64,000 nt of DNA from Nitzschia sp. pyKryTriq1 (Eukaryota; Bacillariophyta; Bacillariophyceae; Bacillariales; Bacillariaceae): NCBI GenBank assembly GCA_956465555.1, contig OY101117.1:434001-498000 (forward strand), written 5' to 3'. The position numbers were made by a program, and so were the translations under genes. Position 1 is the stretch's first letter. Each line of letters begins with the position of its first letter. The notes under the pieces are model-generated. The model worked only from the letters and a program-made list of their open reading frames with translations. It did no database searches and was not told the origin of the DNA. Shown one piece after another: positions 43,805-54,203 of this stretch.

Positions 43805-46800
43805 ATGAGTGGTGCCATGCACGAAGAATCGTCATCTTCCTCGGCATCCTCCGCCCTTGCATCACTAGCTCATGCTCCCATCGTTCAGTCCTGGAATAGT
43901 AGTATGAATCAAAAGAGGCGACGAACATTGCCCGAACTTTTGGCGTCTCGGCAAACCGTCGGAAAGCCTTCCGCCGCTCGGGTGGGGAGCTTTGAGAGGA
44001 GGGGAGTTCCCATGGATCTGTTATCATCTCGATCCGCATGGTACGTCTAGAAGAGGATTGGTGCATAGCTAGCTCGTATTAGGCTTCCTTCATCCGACGT
44101 AGTAAGAAAGTGTCGTGTCTCACAGTATAGCGACTGCGTTACAAATGAAAATCTTCAGGAATTCAAGAAGGATGCAAAATATGATACTGGTAGTCGGTCC
44201 CAGCACACCGGCCTCCTTGCTGATGAATTCCTCGGCGCCTTCCTTATCATCGAGTTCGGTTTCTGCATCGGAAGAATCGGAAGCCGAGCATAGAAATGAA
44301 GCAAAATCAGAAGAGGAAGAAGATGATCATCACAACATGGAGGAAGAGGAGGAAACCACACGAGAAACTCGTCCACCTGCAACACCTGTTGCAAGGTCCC
44401 GATGGGCCCGTCGAACGAATGAGAATGATAGTCAGGATGAGAGGGATTCTGATGTTGATGACGATGATGATGATGATGATGACGACGACGACGAAGATGA
44501 GGACGAAACCCAACAAATATTGGAGAGTGCTCTGTTAAACTACTACCAAAGCGAAGAGTCAGAGTCCGAAGAGGACGACGACCAGTTGCTACGCAACAAC
44601 AATACCACAGCTCCCAAGCCAGTGCCCTCAATGAGACATGGTGGTTGCATCAATACTGCTTCGTGGATGGATTGTGGATGGAAAATCTCGACAGCGGGGA
44701 TGTCCCGTGATGCAGTTTCAACGGAGGAATGTCCGACGCAGTTGGTCACTTCGGGAGATGATTTAAGTATCAAGTTTTGGGATGTCAGCCATGCCATGGG
44801 GATGACTAGTCCAATTTCTGGAGGCTATTCGACAATATGTCCGTTTGCAGCACCCGAGGGTCCTCGTGATGTGGAGCCTATTACAAGTAAGTGGAGGCGT
44901 TACTATTCGACAACGCATTCCGACGAAGTATCCGGAACTGTCCTCCCCTTGGCAACTCTGTCCACTGGACATATGAATAATATCTTCCATGTCACTCCGC
45001 TCCGTGGACAACCTGGCAAGGTGGCGACATGTGCCATGGATGGGTTCCTTCGTCTCACCGATCTAGAAACAGGACAATCAAGAGCCGTTGTCAGTCCGGA
45101 ACGAGAAGATGATATGGGAGGATTGTTACCCGTAGGTTTGATGAGCCTGCGTCCGGCTATGTGCTTTTCGCATCACTTCTTGAGCCGGAATACAGGATTG
45201 GTCTGCACTGAGCGCGGCCTTCGGCGTTTCGACCTTCGACTGCCACCACGAGAACAATCTGCACGTAATCTCCTTGGGGGCTCGTGGCGAGGTTGCAAGG
45301 CCTGTGCCATTTGGTCGGTTTCCAAATCGACCTCATCTTTAGAGGAAGGTGATTCGGCCTATATTTTTGGTAAGTAAGCGCAAAGCACGATACCGAGGTG
45401 CCAAGGTATGATCTGTTGCATTCTGTCACTCATTTTTCACTTGCGATACCCCGTTCCACCAATAGCTGGAGGATCTTCTTCCGAGGTCGCTCTCTGTGAT
45501 TTGCGTATGACGGATGACATCTCTACCAAGATTGTTCAGAAATATTGCCCGCGTTCTCTCTCCGCATCAGATGGGGTCTCAGTGAGTGGTCTTGATCTAT
45601 CAAAAGACGGGCAAGAGCTTTTGGTTTCCTATGAAAGTGATCAAGTCTACACATTCCCGGTATTTCCTCTGTCAAATAGTGCTGCCGGTCCAACAGTGGA
45701 CGACATTGGTCGTTTGAGTGGAGAAGGGGAAACCAAAGTACTAGCCGACCTAGCATGCTATGGAGGTCATTTGAATCGATTCACGTTTCTGAAGGTACGT
45801 GAGGGTGTTCGGTGAAGGAACTCTTGGTGGCTGCGCCTGGCTGCTCTTTACTCATAATGCGTTTTGAACATCGTTCCTCTAGAATGCCAAATACGCAGGT
45901 CCCCGAGATGAGTATATTTGCACTGGGTCCGATTCAGGACGAGCGTGGATCTACGAAAAGAGTACTGGGTCCGTCGTTTCCTTTCTCAATGCCGATCATT
46001 CGACGTGCAACGGAGTCATTCCGCATCCGAGGTTGCCCTTCTTTATCACTTATGGAATTGACTCCACCGCCAAACTTTGGAGAGCCTCAACACCCGTTGA
46101 TCCAAATGTTGACGACTCGGCAGAGGTGAGACATCCAGCTGAATCGTGGGTTTGTATGCGTCGCTCTTGATCGTGCTTACATTGTTGTTTTCAACTCCTC
46201 AGGGACGCCAAAAATACGCTAGAAAACAACAATATGAGATGAGCGCAACGGTCCAAGATTGGGAAAGTGTTCAAAAACATCTAAGAAAGTTGGATTGCGA
46301 CGAAGTCAAGGATTTTGTTGATCTCCTTCCGGATCAAATCCCTTGCGCCAAAGATATGCAAAATCGTGGAAGGTTTGCAGTTCATTTGTTTCGTGATTCA
46401 TCTAAAGCACCCAGATTGGGTAACGACTTGCATAACCTACCTACGACTCTTTTGAAGAATTATTATGACTGTATTCGGGGCATCCTTCGTGACGATTCTC
46501 CGATAGAAAGTGGGCCCCAAGATTTCAAGCATCGAATAAGCTTGATACGGCTTCGTAATCAAGCGGATAGGCTTGGTCTTCGCTGGAATCCTTCATTGCC
46601 TTGGCAGTTTGAACTACCCACGAAAAGTCCGCATTCACATTTTAGTGTTTTTGGTGAGATGCATCCAGCCGACCTGGTACCGGACTTTCCTTCGGATTGG
46701 ATCCCGTACGATCCTGAAATGACAAAATCTGCTTGGGACTTCAACAACTACTTCAACAAAAAAGAATATGAAGGTTTCTACACGGAGCGTTACTCAGAGC

Positions 46801-47660
46801 TCATGTGCGACGAGCGATTTGTCGATATCAATGATGTTTCAAAGGTTTGTGAAGGCAATGAAAAACAACCATCTTCAGTGGATAAAGAAGATCAGCACGA
46901 TGAGGATGCTGACCAGAAAGTTGTCACCTCCTCCGACGAGAAGAGCTCTCAAAATGAAGATTTAGAGCCCAGGCACGCCCAGTCAGTCTACAATAATCTT
47001 TACGAAACCATGAAGCTCTTGAAGGACGCCGGGAACCAGGCGCTCCAGGAGGGCGATCTGGATCTGGCAGCCCGGCGTTACGATAAAGCTATCAGATATG
47101 GGGCCGTTGCCTTGATGAGCTTTCCTGCTCGAAACCTGGACTTTGCGGGTGGAAGGAAAGAGCTCCTGAAAGAAAACGGGGGATACCATGTGGAATGGGG
47201 CCCTCTTATCCGAGTATTGATCGTCACCAGATTGAATCTTTCACTCTTACTGCTCAAACCCCACTTTGAAAGGCGAGATCTAGCCGCTGAACAAGCTCAA
47301 CTGGCGTTGCACGACCTGGCCCCCTTTTGCGCCAAGAAGGGGACGATAATGAAAGGAACCAAGGTTGACAAAGTCCATCGCGACGATGAGCCAGAAGAGA
47401 CGTATCTCGATGCCATGACACTACAAGCCAAAGCGTACTTCCGTCTAGGTGCGGCCCAATATGATCTCGGAGACTACTGTGAGGCAATCTTATCCTTCGA
47501 GAACAGCGTCCGCAGCACTAAAGAAGCCAAGGCGAAACCTGATAATCTAGTCCTACGACGCCTTTCGGAGGCGAAACGAGAGAAGCGTCTAAAGGGCAAG
47601 CGCCACCGAAAAAAGTTCAAGTTTGCATTCGCATCAAACGAGAACAACAAGAATGGATGA
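43805..47660 (+). CDS. WD40 plus TPR protein, WDTC1/DCAF8-like
   Basis: Five exons from splice signals: 43805-44040, 44126-45369, 45466-45794, 45883-46125, 46203-47660 (introns 85, 96, 88, 77 bp), 1169 aa. An alternative in-frame acceptor for exon 2 at 44159 would shorten the protein by 11 codons. A Ser/Glu/Asp-rich linker with an Asp run precedes the WD40 part (MRHGGCINTASW; VTSGDDLSIKFWDV; TGHMNNIFHVTPL; RFDLRLPP). Exon 4 carries YICTGSDSGRAWIYEKSTG and PHPRLPFFITYGIDSTAKLW, a close match in pattern to DCAF5/DCAF8/WDTC1 proteins. Exon 5 has TPR-like helices (LKDAGNQALQEGDLDLAARRYDKAI; AKAYFRLGAAQYDLGDYCEAI) and a basic tail. Such proteins are substrate receptors of CUL4-DDB1 ubiquitin ligases. 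Confidence 0.82.
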
Positions 47661-47897
47661 AAAGAGGACAGCGACGCGCAAAGTGGTCTATGCAAATAAG
47701 AACTATGAGCGGTAACTAACATTCTCTACTAGCCAGCTTCCACTTCGTTCGATCTATCTTGTCCCTATGCGCATTGCCTCAACTCGATCGATTCTTATTC
47801 ACAAAGCCCAATAGAGAGTTGAGTTGCGTCTATCAGTCATAGGGAAAGGTGTTTTACTGCCGGTAAAATTTGATTGGTTTCACCTTCGCTAGCAAGA

Positions 47898-48588
47898 TTA
47901 GGGAAGGTATGGGAATCCGTTTCCAGTGATAGAGGCACCTGCGACCATACCTCCAATAGCAATCATGGCGAGACGTCCATTCTTAAGTTCGCTCAATTGG
48001 TATTCCTTTTGCTTTGCGGGGTCAGTGGGGTATAGGCCAAGGGGATCAAAGCCAAAGTCACCAGGAGCACGATCGTATTCGTTCATGTTGGCAAGAGCAG
48101 GGAAAGAGCATGCCTCAAGGAACGAGATCCATCCGAAGATCTGGATCATGGATTCAGGAAGGGCGTCATGGGCATCGATGACCTTGGGGATGGCCTCGAA
48201 AGAGAATTGCGCTCCAGGGATGCGGAAGATCTCGGGAATGACGAATCCAACGGTGGCCAACATGGCAGCTCGTCCGTGCTTCAATTCTGCCTCACGGAAC
48301 CATGGGAGCCATTCGGGAGCACGCTAAGGAAAAAGAATCGTGAGCCACGGAGCAAACAGAAACGACTCAGCAACAAAACGCCTCTTTTGCACCTACCTCG
48401 GCGAAACCAGCAGGATCCCAGTTAACCGAGGATGACTGCGAGCTAAAGGGGATTGGCTCGGGTCCTTCTCCACCAACATATCCCCTGGCGAACTCGTTCA
48501 AAGCCGTGGAAGACTTCACAGACGCCGCCGGGGCGAAAGCACTAGCCGATCCGGCAAGAGCCGCTACAGTCAAAAGGAACTTGGTCAT
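47898..48588 (-). CDS. Fucoxanthin chlorophyll a/c-binding protein (antenna LHC)
   Basis: Two exons, 48588-48397 and 48323-47898, intron 73 bp (GAG|GTAGGT ... CCTTAG|CG, phase 0), 205 aa. The start is the ATG at 48588. The presequence GSASAFAPA is a textbook diatom plastid signal. Three membrane helices: the first with REAELKHGRAAMLA (chlorophyll-ligating Glu/Arg pair and His), the second near SMIQIFGWISFLEA, the third with SELKNGRLAMIAIGG. The linker has APGDFGFDPLGLYP. It binds chlorophyll a, c and fucoxanthin in thylakoid antennae. The Lhcf/Lhcr/Lhcq subgroup is not safe to assign by eye. It is divergent from its paralogue at 48848 and shares RIPG..x.SFEAIPK..DAHDAL with it. Confidence 0.94.
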
Positions 48589-48847
48589 GGTCAACAGCTT
48601 TTGCCGATAGAAGATGTGGATCGATATTCAATTCTCATGGGGTCGTCAGCATTTTCGTAGGATTTACGTAGAAAGCTACGTGTACGTGATTGAAGTACCG
48701 CATTTCTGCGAACACCAAAGGATATGTGTTCAACAAAGGAATGAGCCGATTTCCCGTAGCTTTTCTACGTAGGGGTCGAGAGGATCGACTTCAAGAGACG
48801 GATACCGCGGGAGTGCGATTGCCTTTCGCGATAATACCATTTTGACC
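48589..48847. promoter_or_regulatory. Bidirectional antenna-gene promoter with inverted repeat
   Basis: The whole 259 bp between the two divergent antenna start codons. TACGTAGAAAGCTACG (48665-48680) and CGTAGCTTTTCTACGTA (48755-48771) are reverse complements apart from one extra T. Each lies 77 bp from the start codon on its side, so the arrangement is mirror-symmetric. A shared regulator, perhaps light-responsive, binding both sites is an inference. Confidence 0.65.
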
Positions 48848-49635
48848 ATGAAGACCGCCGCTACCCTTATCGCTCTTGCTACTGGCGCCAGTGCATTCAC
48901 AGGCACTCAGCCCGCCTCCCGCTCCACCGCCATGCGGGCGGCGATGGACAAAATTGATGGTTCCATTGATCTCCGAGGAAAAGAATTCAAGTTTGACCCC
49001 GTACGTGGTTTTCTGTGCTGCAATTCTCGCGGAATGGCCGATCGTTGTTCCACATGTACTGTGTGCATCATGCTCAACAATCCCTTTCTCTCCGCCCTTA
49101 CAGTTGAAGCTGGCCGAGACCTATGAACCATTCTTGCCTTGGTTCAAGGAGTGCGAGATTCGCCACGGACGCACTGCCATGTTGGCCGTTGTTGGTTTCA
49201 TCGCCACCGACTTTGTGCGCATCCCCGGTGAGATGTACTCGTTCGAGGCCATCCCCAAGACCATCGACGCCCACGATGCTCTTTTGAAGTCTGGCCCCAT
49301 GTACCAACTTCTTTTGTTCATTGGTCTTTTCGACTTTATCATCACCGCCCCTGCCGCTGTTGCCGCTAGCCAAGGAGAACGTGAACCTGGTGGTAAGTAC
49401 ATATTGCCCTCGTGGGAAAGAAGTGACTGGCACAACGCTCCCCGTCGTCAGCGTGCCTCTGACTTTTTCTACTTTTCTTTCAGACTTTGGATGGACTTAT
49501 TTCGCTCCCAAGGACCCCGCCAAGATGCAACGCAAGAAGGACTCCGAGATCTTGAACGGTCGACTTGCCATGTGTGCCATCGGTGGAATTGCCACCCAAT
49601 CGGTGATCACCGGACACGGATTCCCTTACATCTAA
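48848..49635 (+). CDS. Fucoxanthin chlorophyll a/c-binding protein (antenna LHC), paralogue
   Basis: Three exons, 48848-49000, 49104-49392, 49484-49635 (introns 103 and 91 bp; phases 0 and 1), 197 aa. The presequence ends ATGASAFTGTQ, a plastid motif with Phe at +1. Helix 1 has KECEIRHGRTAMLAVVGF, helix 2 MYQLLLFIGLFDFI, helix 3 SEILNGRLAMCAIGG; the end is GHGFPYI. The helix 1-2 linker (RIPGEMYSFEAIPKTIDAHDAL) is nearly that of the neighbouring gene on the other strand, so the two probably arose by duplication. The first intron sits at the matching place in both; the second is only here. Thylakoid light-harvesting role as for its neighbour. Confidence 0.93.
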
Positions 49636-50300
49636 GCTACAACTGCACACTACTTATACTACCCACAAGAGGGATCTTGTGGCACTCCTGTCTCTATAGC
49701 ATACGGTTCGGTACTCGGTGGCTATATTAGCGGTTGAGTATATTGGTCGAATGGCGGGCGATAAGCATTTACTAGTTGTCTCCTCCTGACGTCTCTTACT
49801 TATTATAATATTAATCTATATGCTATGTCGGATCCCGGCTAGATGATGTATGCGATACAGGCTGTACTCGTGTAGTAGTGCCACCCTTGTCGTTGCAGCC
49901 ATTTGATATCTTGTTTTCGCCCGGATCTCTTCCGAATGGGACGAATTTGTGAGAGAAGTCCCATGACAAGGTGTCCATAGGTGCACCAGTACTTGTGCCC
50001 GATCGAGGACAAGAGATTGCAGTCATGTGTATGATTGAGGTTTCTACAGTATGATACTGTGTACAAGTACACCATATTATCGTACAATCGAAAGAGTTTC
50101 TTGCAATCGGTGAAGCTACAGTCAGTGTATAGTAGGAAAAGTCGTACTTGTAAATGTCGTCTATATCTTATCGAAGAAATACATTGGTTCTTTTCAAATT
50201 GTCAGCTCGGGAATTTCGATTAAAGATATCAACGTACGTGCATTGTGCCAGCTATGTCTCTCATGTTGCACTTTCTTAGCGGGGCGGGAAAGACCTCGTC
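49636..50300. other. Convergent 3' intergenic region
   Basis: About 665 bp between convergent genes. AT-rich, with no gene or clear repeat beyond short GTACAAGTAC-like units near 49996 and 50062. Nothing further seen. Confidence 0.45.
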
Positions 50301-51262
50301 TTACATGGCCATTTCATCATAAAGAGGGATATCACCAAGTTCGCTCAGATTGTCCATGTACTTTCGGAGACTATCAGGCCAGACTACGCCCTTGATAATC
50401 GATATTGATCGAAGACGAGCCCAAAGATCAATATCGTCCAGGGAGAGTCCTCCCTCTGTGCAGTAATTTTCGCTGAAGATGATATCATCCAGCTGCACCA
50501 ACTTGGCGCTCAACTCCTCGATCATTCCAACAGGATCGCTAGACATGACCTCGGCGTAAATCTTAAGCTTTTCTTCCGTTTCCATCTCCTTCCATTCCGC
50601 TTTATCATATGGTGGGAGCTGGTGGTTTTTCATAAAAGCATGCCGGGAATCCAATTGTTGAAATTCTGGCAAAAGACCAGTCGCCACATATCTTGGCCGC
50701 TGAAGCGTCCGAAGAAGACTCTGTACAGACTTTTGCCATTCTTTCAAATCCGTTCTACCACTCCCAGCCTTGATTACACCAGGGGTTCCGAATCGTTCAT
50801 CTGTGTCAATTAATTCAATAATATCCATAGATTCCGCCATCACTACCCCATCTTCGGGGAATTCCTTTGGATCCAACAAAAAGAAGAAGGATGAGAATCT
50901 GGAAACTAGCCCAGGAATCACTCAAAATTGATCACGATAACACTTACGAAAATGGGGGCGATTTTCTTTCCCACAAGACTTGTCGGCGTCGATACATCGT
51001 CGTTTGCCATGAAGTAAAGCTTGTGCTTCACATTCTTGATTCCAAGAGCCAGGCGAACTCGAACGCAGAAGGGACAGTGATCGTAAACATACACCGTCGG
51101 CAAGTCGTCCATAATGATTCTTTCCGGTTTCGTATAGGAATCGGAAGAAACAGCCGTCGAAAGCTGCAAAGAGGTCAGCGATCTCTGGGTCTGTGACAAT
51201 GGCATCCACGCCTGCACCAGGGCAGAACCGAAAACAAGGAAGAAAGTTGCTACCAGCCGCAT
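50301..51262 (-). CDS. grxB: Glutaredoxin 2-type protein with N-terminal targeting sequence
   Basis: Two exons, 51262-50948 and 50864-50301, intron 83 bp (TTC|GTAAGT ... CAAAG|GA, phase 0), 292 aa. The active site is YDHCPFC (Cys63, Cys66), followed by RVRLALGIKNVKHKLYFMAND and KKIAPIF; after the intron EFPEDGVVMAESMDIIELID, and a GST-like helical C-terminus ending SLDDIDLWARLRSIS, GVVWPDSL and YDEMAM. This is the pattern of bacterial Grx2 (GrxB, about 215 aa), a glutathione-dependent disulphide reductase with GST fold. The extra 55 N-terminal residues start with a signal peptide (MRLVATFFLVFGSALVQAW) whose end, VQAWMP, resembles the plastid motif with Trp replacing Phe, so plastid or secretory location is inferred. 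Confidence 0.9.
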
Positions 51263-52270
51263 GGTATCCAATGAATTTGCTTTCTGAATCAAGTAACTCC
51301 ACTCAAATAACAAGTGATCCAATAGATCAACACTCCTGATTCCAGCAAAGACGAGTCGACCTTGATCGTCCGATCCAGTTGCAATAGAGGGATGTAGAGA
51401 GACAACTTGCTAAGACGGCGCTGCTGCTTTGCTTCCAATAGAACAGAAAACGGGTGCGTACTAACTGGTACCGGTAATACCTTGCTTCCTCTTTTCGGCG
51501 GGATGCCCGCGCATGCGAAAAAAGAGATGAATGAGGCGAGTGGTGAGTGGCAGGCGTGACTCCACGTAGAATTGCTACGGACGAATGAGAACGCAAACGA
51601 CACAAAGCTTCGCGGTCGCAGCGGTGCACTTGATGCGAGGAGCATCATCAGTGGTGCAACGCGGCACCGAACTTACGTCATCCACCAAACCGCGTAAGCG
51701 CGCTGTGACACAGGGAATGGAAAAGGGACTCGAACCCTTCGACACGGAAAACTACTATTAGTAGGCACTACCAAGAGGGTGCCTCTAGTAGTATCACTAC
51801 TACTACCCGCCGCTGAGCTACACTCGACTAGACTAACCTTTCGGCGAGCTGGGATGTGCCCGACTTTTTCGCCAGAACTACTGTATTTTAGAATGTACTG
51901 TTGTCTGGAGTGCAAGAATACCAGAGACCAAAAGCGAGGAGATTGTGGAGATTTTGGCGATATTGTTTGTTCCGTGAAACGCCGCCCATTAGCGAGCATA
52001 GCTACCGGTAGGAGGAGTTGGTCTAAGAAGACTGAAAATAAGTAATCACTTTTTCCCCTCTATGCGGTAAAGCAAAAGCGGCGAACTCATCTTGGGTCGG
52101 CGGCGAGGGCACAAGGAGGGTGGGGGCTGTTCCGTGGTGGACCACAACTTGCGCGCAATCTTCTCTCATTTCAGGAGGATTGAAGAGTTCTTCACCGATC
52201 AACCCTTTGGGAAAGGCATCACGCAAACAGGTACAGTGATGGATTGGGAAAGAACGCGGCCGTCAACGAA
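51263..52270. other. Intergenic region with tRNA-like unit
   Basis: About 1 kb upstream of grxB and downstream of the exonuclease gene. Apart from the tRNA-like unit (51714-51830) it holds TACCGGTAAT near 51471 and TACCGGTAGG near 52005. No protein gene seen. Confidence 0.45.
51714..51830 (-). ncRNA. tRNA-like Pol III unit (possible broken or intron-bearing tRNA)
   Basis: On the minus strand a perfect A box (TAGCTCAGCGG, 51820-51810) is followed about 70 nt later by a perfect B box (GGTTCGAGTCC, 51736-51726) set in a 5 bp T-stem AAGGG/CCCTT. Between them are three small hairpins built from TAGTAGTA/TACTACTA, GGCAC/GTGCC and CTACT/AGTAG. I could not form a normal acceptor stem (the 3' strand TTCCATT has no partner before the A box), so this is not a normal cloverleaf. 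It may be a tRNA pseudogene, a tRNA with odd insertions, or a tRNA-derived transcription unit. Confidence 0.3.
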
Positions 52271-53379
52271 TTACAAGCCCAGGTTTTCAACGTCGAAGAG
52301 AATGGGATGGGGAGGGGCCAAATCCTTCATTTGTTTTTCAAGTTCTACTACAGTTTCCAGCTGCTCACTGGTCAAATCCTTTCTCTCGACTCGCGTGTCA
52401 CCCTTCCCGAGAATAGATAGTAATTTCGTCTTGGCCTCTCGTCGAGCCTTTGCCTTTTCGTCCAATTCGTAGATGCTAAGCTCTTCCTTTCGAACGCGTT
52501 CCATCAACGCTTTCTTTGAGAATTGTTCCGGGTCTCGCTGGGACAGCTCCTCAAGTACCACGGCCGACACCCAAGCATCCCTCGCCGCATAGGCGATCTG
52601 TTGGCTGCTCAAACGTGGGGACTGTGCCCAGTTGCTAAAGGACAATCGTTTGTCTTTCGGGAGATCCACACCACAAATAGTCCTTGCTAGCGACTTGAGA
52701 GACATGGTAGATCCGTACCTCCCACCTATACCTCCAATGTCCAATCGTCCCACGATTTCGTCCGTCCATAAAACACTCCCTTCATGATCCTTGGGCCATC
52801 GAATGAGTTCGATCATGTCCTGATCAAGTCCTACTCCAACTTTCAGAATTGAGGAATCCGCTAATACCTCACTCAAAAACGGAATAGTATCCAGGTGTGG
52901 TCCCGAGCCTTCTTGGGCAATTTGTAACACCAGAGCTGCATCAACTACCGATATTTGAACTGTCGCAGGTCCCTCATACAGAGCCTTCCGCCAAGGCAAC
53001 ACTTGTGACGACTGACAAGAAAATGATACGGAAGCGAGAAAACCAGTGAGTACGGTGGAACTGGTACGTTGATATGGGAGCCCAGGCGTGAATAGACTAT
53101 ATCCATACGCACCTCCATATCCCAACCGATCGCACCCGGTCCATCCGGATGAAGGAAATGACGCTCGGCCCACCTTTGTGCCGCCATGGGATCGTTTGTG
53201 TACAATACAGGGATAGAGTCACCATTGTTGTTGTTGTTGTTGTTGTTCGAAGTGGGTGTTGTCGTTGTGGCTAGCGGTGGGATCCATATTTCTTTCTGAA
53301 AGGCGCGTCGACCTCGCGGTGGTGAATTGCCCGACTTCTGGTATGCAAACGCTACTAGGGTTAGCAGAAACTTCCCCAT
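52271..53379 (-). CDS. DEDDy 3'-5' exonuclease (WRN/RNase D-like)
   Basis: Two exons, 53379-53113 and 53011-52271, intron 101 bp (GAG|GTGCGT ... TTGTCAG|TC, phase 0), 335 aa. The catalytic set is complete: Asp87 and Glu89 in GWDME, Asp in KVGVGLDQDMIEL (about 154), and Tyr/Asp in YAARDAW, the DEDDy form. Between them lie TVQISVVDAALVLQIA and MSLKSLARTICGVDLPKDKRLSFSNWAQ, as in WRN-type exonuclease domains. The domain fills the protein; no helicase or HRDC is attached. A poly-Asn tract (45-52) precedes it, and a C-terminal charged helix follows. Substrate (DNA or RNA) is not decided. The intron splits the gene right after the first two catalytic residues. The N-terminal MGKFLLTLVAFAY might be a weak signal. 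Confidence 0.88.
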
Positions 53380-54203
53380 GACCTCTTTTTTATAACGTCG
53401 ACTGACTGACTGGCTGACTGTGCCGCAGCGTTAGAAGATCTGCCACCAGCCACCACTATTTTCCTCCCATCAGAAATTGCAGCTTTCTCGTTTTGGATCA
53501 ATTTAGAAGGGCAGTTTCGTGACGCTGAGGCATTTTGCAGGTGAAAGAGTACTGAATGCGTGGATGCTAAACCGCTGTCGCTTGCTGCTTCTGAATTAAT
53601 GATCATACTTCCATCATCAGCATCAAAAGCAACACGGTTGATGGTGGTGCGAGTGGTGATTTTTTTGTCCGTGAACGCGGTACTTGATGCTGGTACCTGG
53701 TACTGGTACCTGGTACTGGTACCTGGTACTGGTACTGTACCGCAGCGGTACCACTGTACAACAGTTCGTAATTAGTGACTGGACCACACACGACTCCCTC
53801 GAATGAAAAGACTGGAAAGCACGCCGGCCTCTTTTTTTTTATTGACTTTTTGTACGGTACCAGTACGGGTACCGGTAGCTGCGAAACACGACCCGCGTTG
53901 CTCGTAACTTGTACCGTACTCGTATGTACTAACTGTACCGGTACCGTACTTACAAGCACTGTACCAGGTACTCGTGTACAGTTACCGGTAACCTTTATAT
54001 TCGGCGCGTTGAACTCGGCATCGACCACGACTGCGCGTTGTTCCTCTCATCACTCACCCTTTATCAATTTTTAGCGTCTCGAGTCTCGACACAAAATAAT
54101 TTCTGCCTTTCCTCTTGCATCTTTAGCGACAGGACAAGCAACAGACAGACATCTGCCGTCTCCTTTCCATTGAAACTTCCCATTGTCAATTCATATAACC
54201 AAG
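53380..54203. other. Divergent intergenic region with tandem repeat
   Basis: About 820 bp between divergent genes. It holds a 13 bp tandem repeat (53690-53737), then GTACCGGTAC-type palindromes from 53856 to 53990 and a Poly-T run near 53828-53838. The promoter of the SNF7 gene must lie at the right end. No gene seen. Confidence 0.5.
53690..53737. repeat. 13 bp tandem repeat, three and a half copies
   Basis: Unit CTGGTACCTGGTA, three exact copies (53690, 53703, 53716) and a partial fourth, followed by GTACCGCAGCGGTAC, an inverted repeat. The unit is itself near-palindromic and belongs to the same GGTACC family as the 38526 palindrome. Confidence 0.85.
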
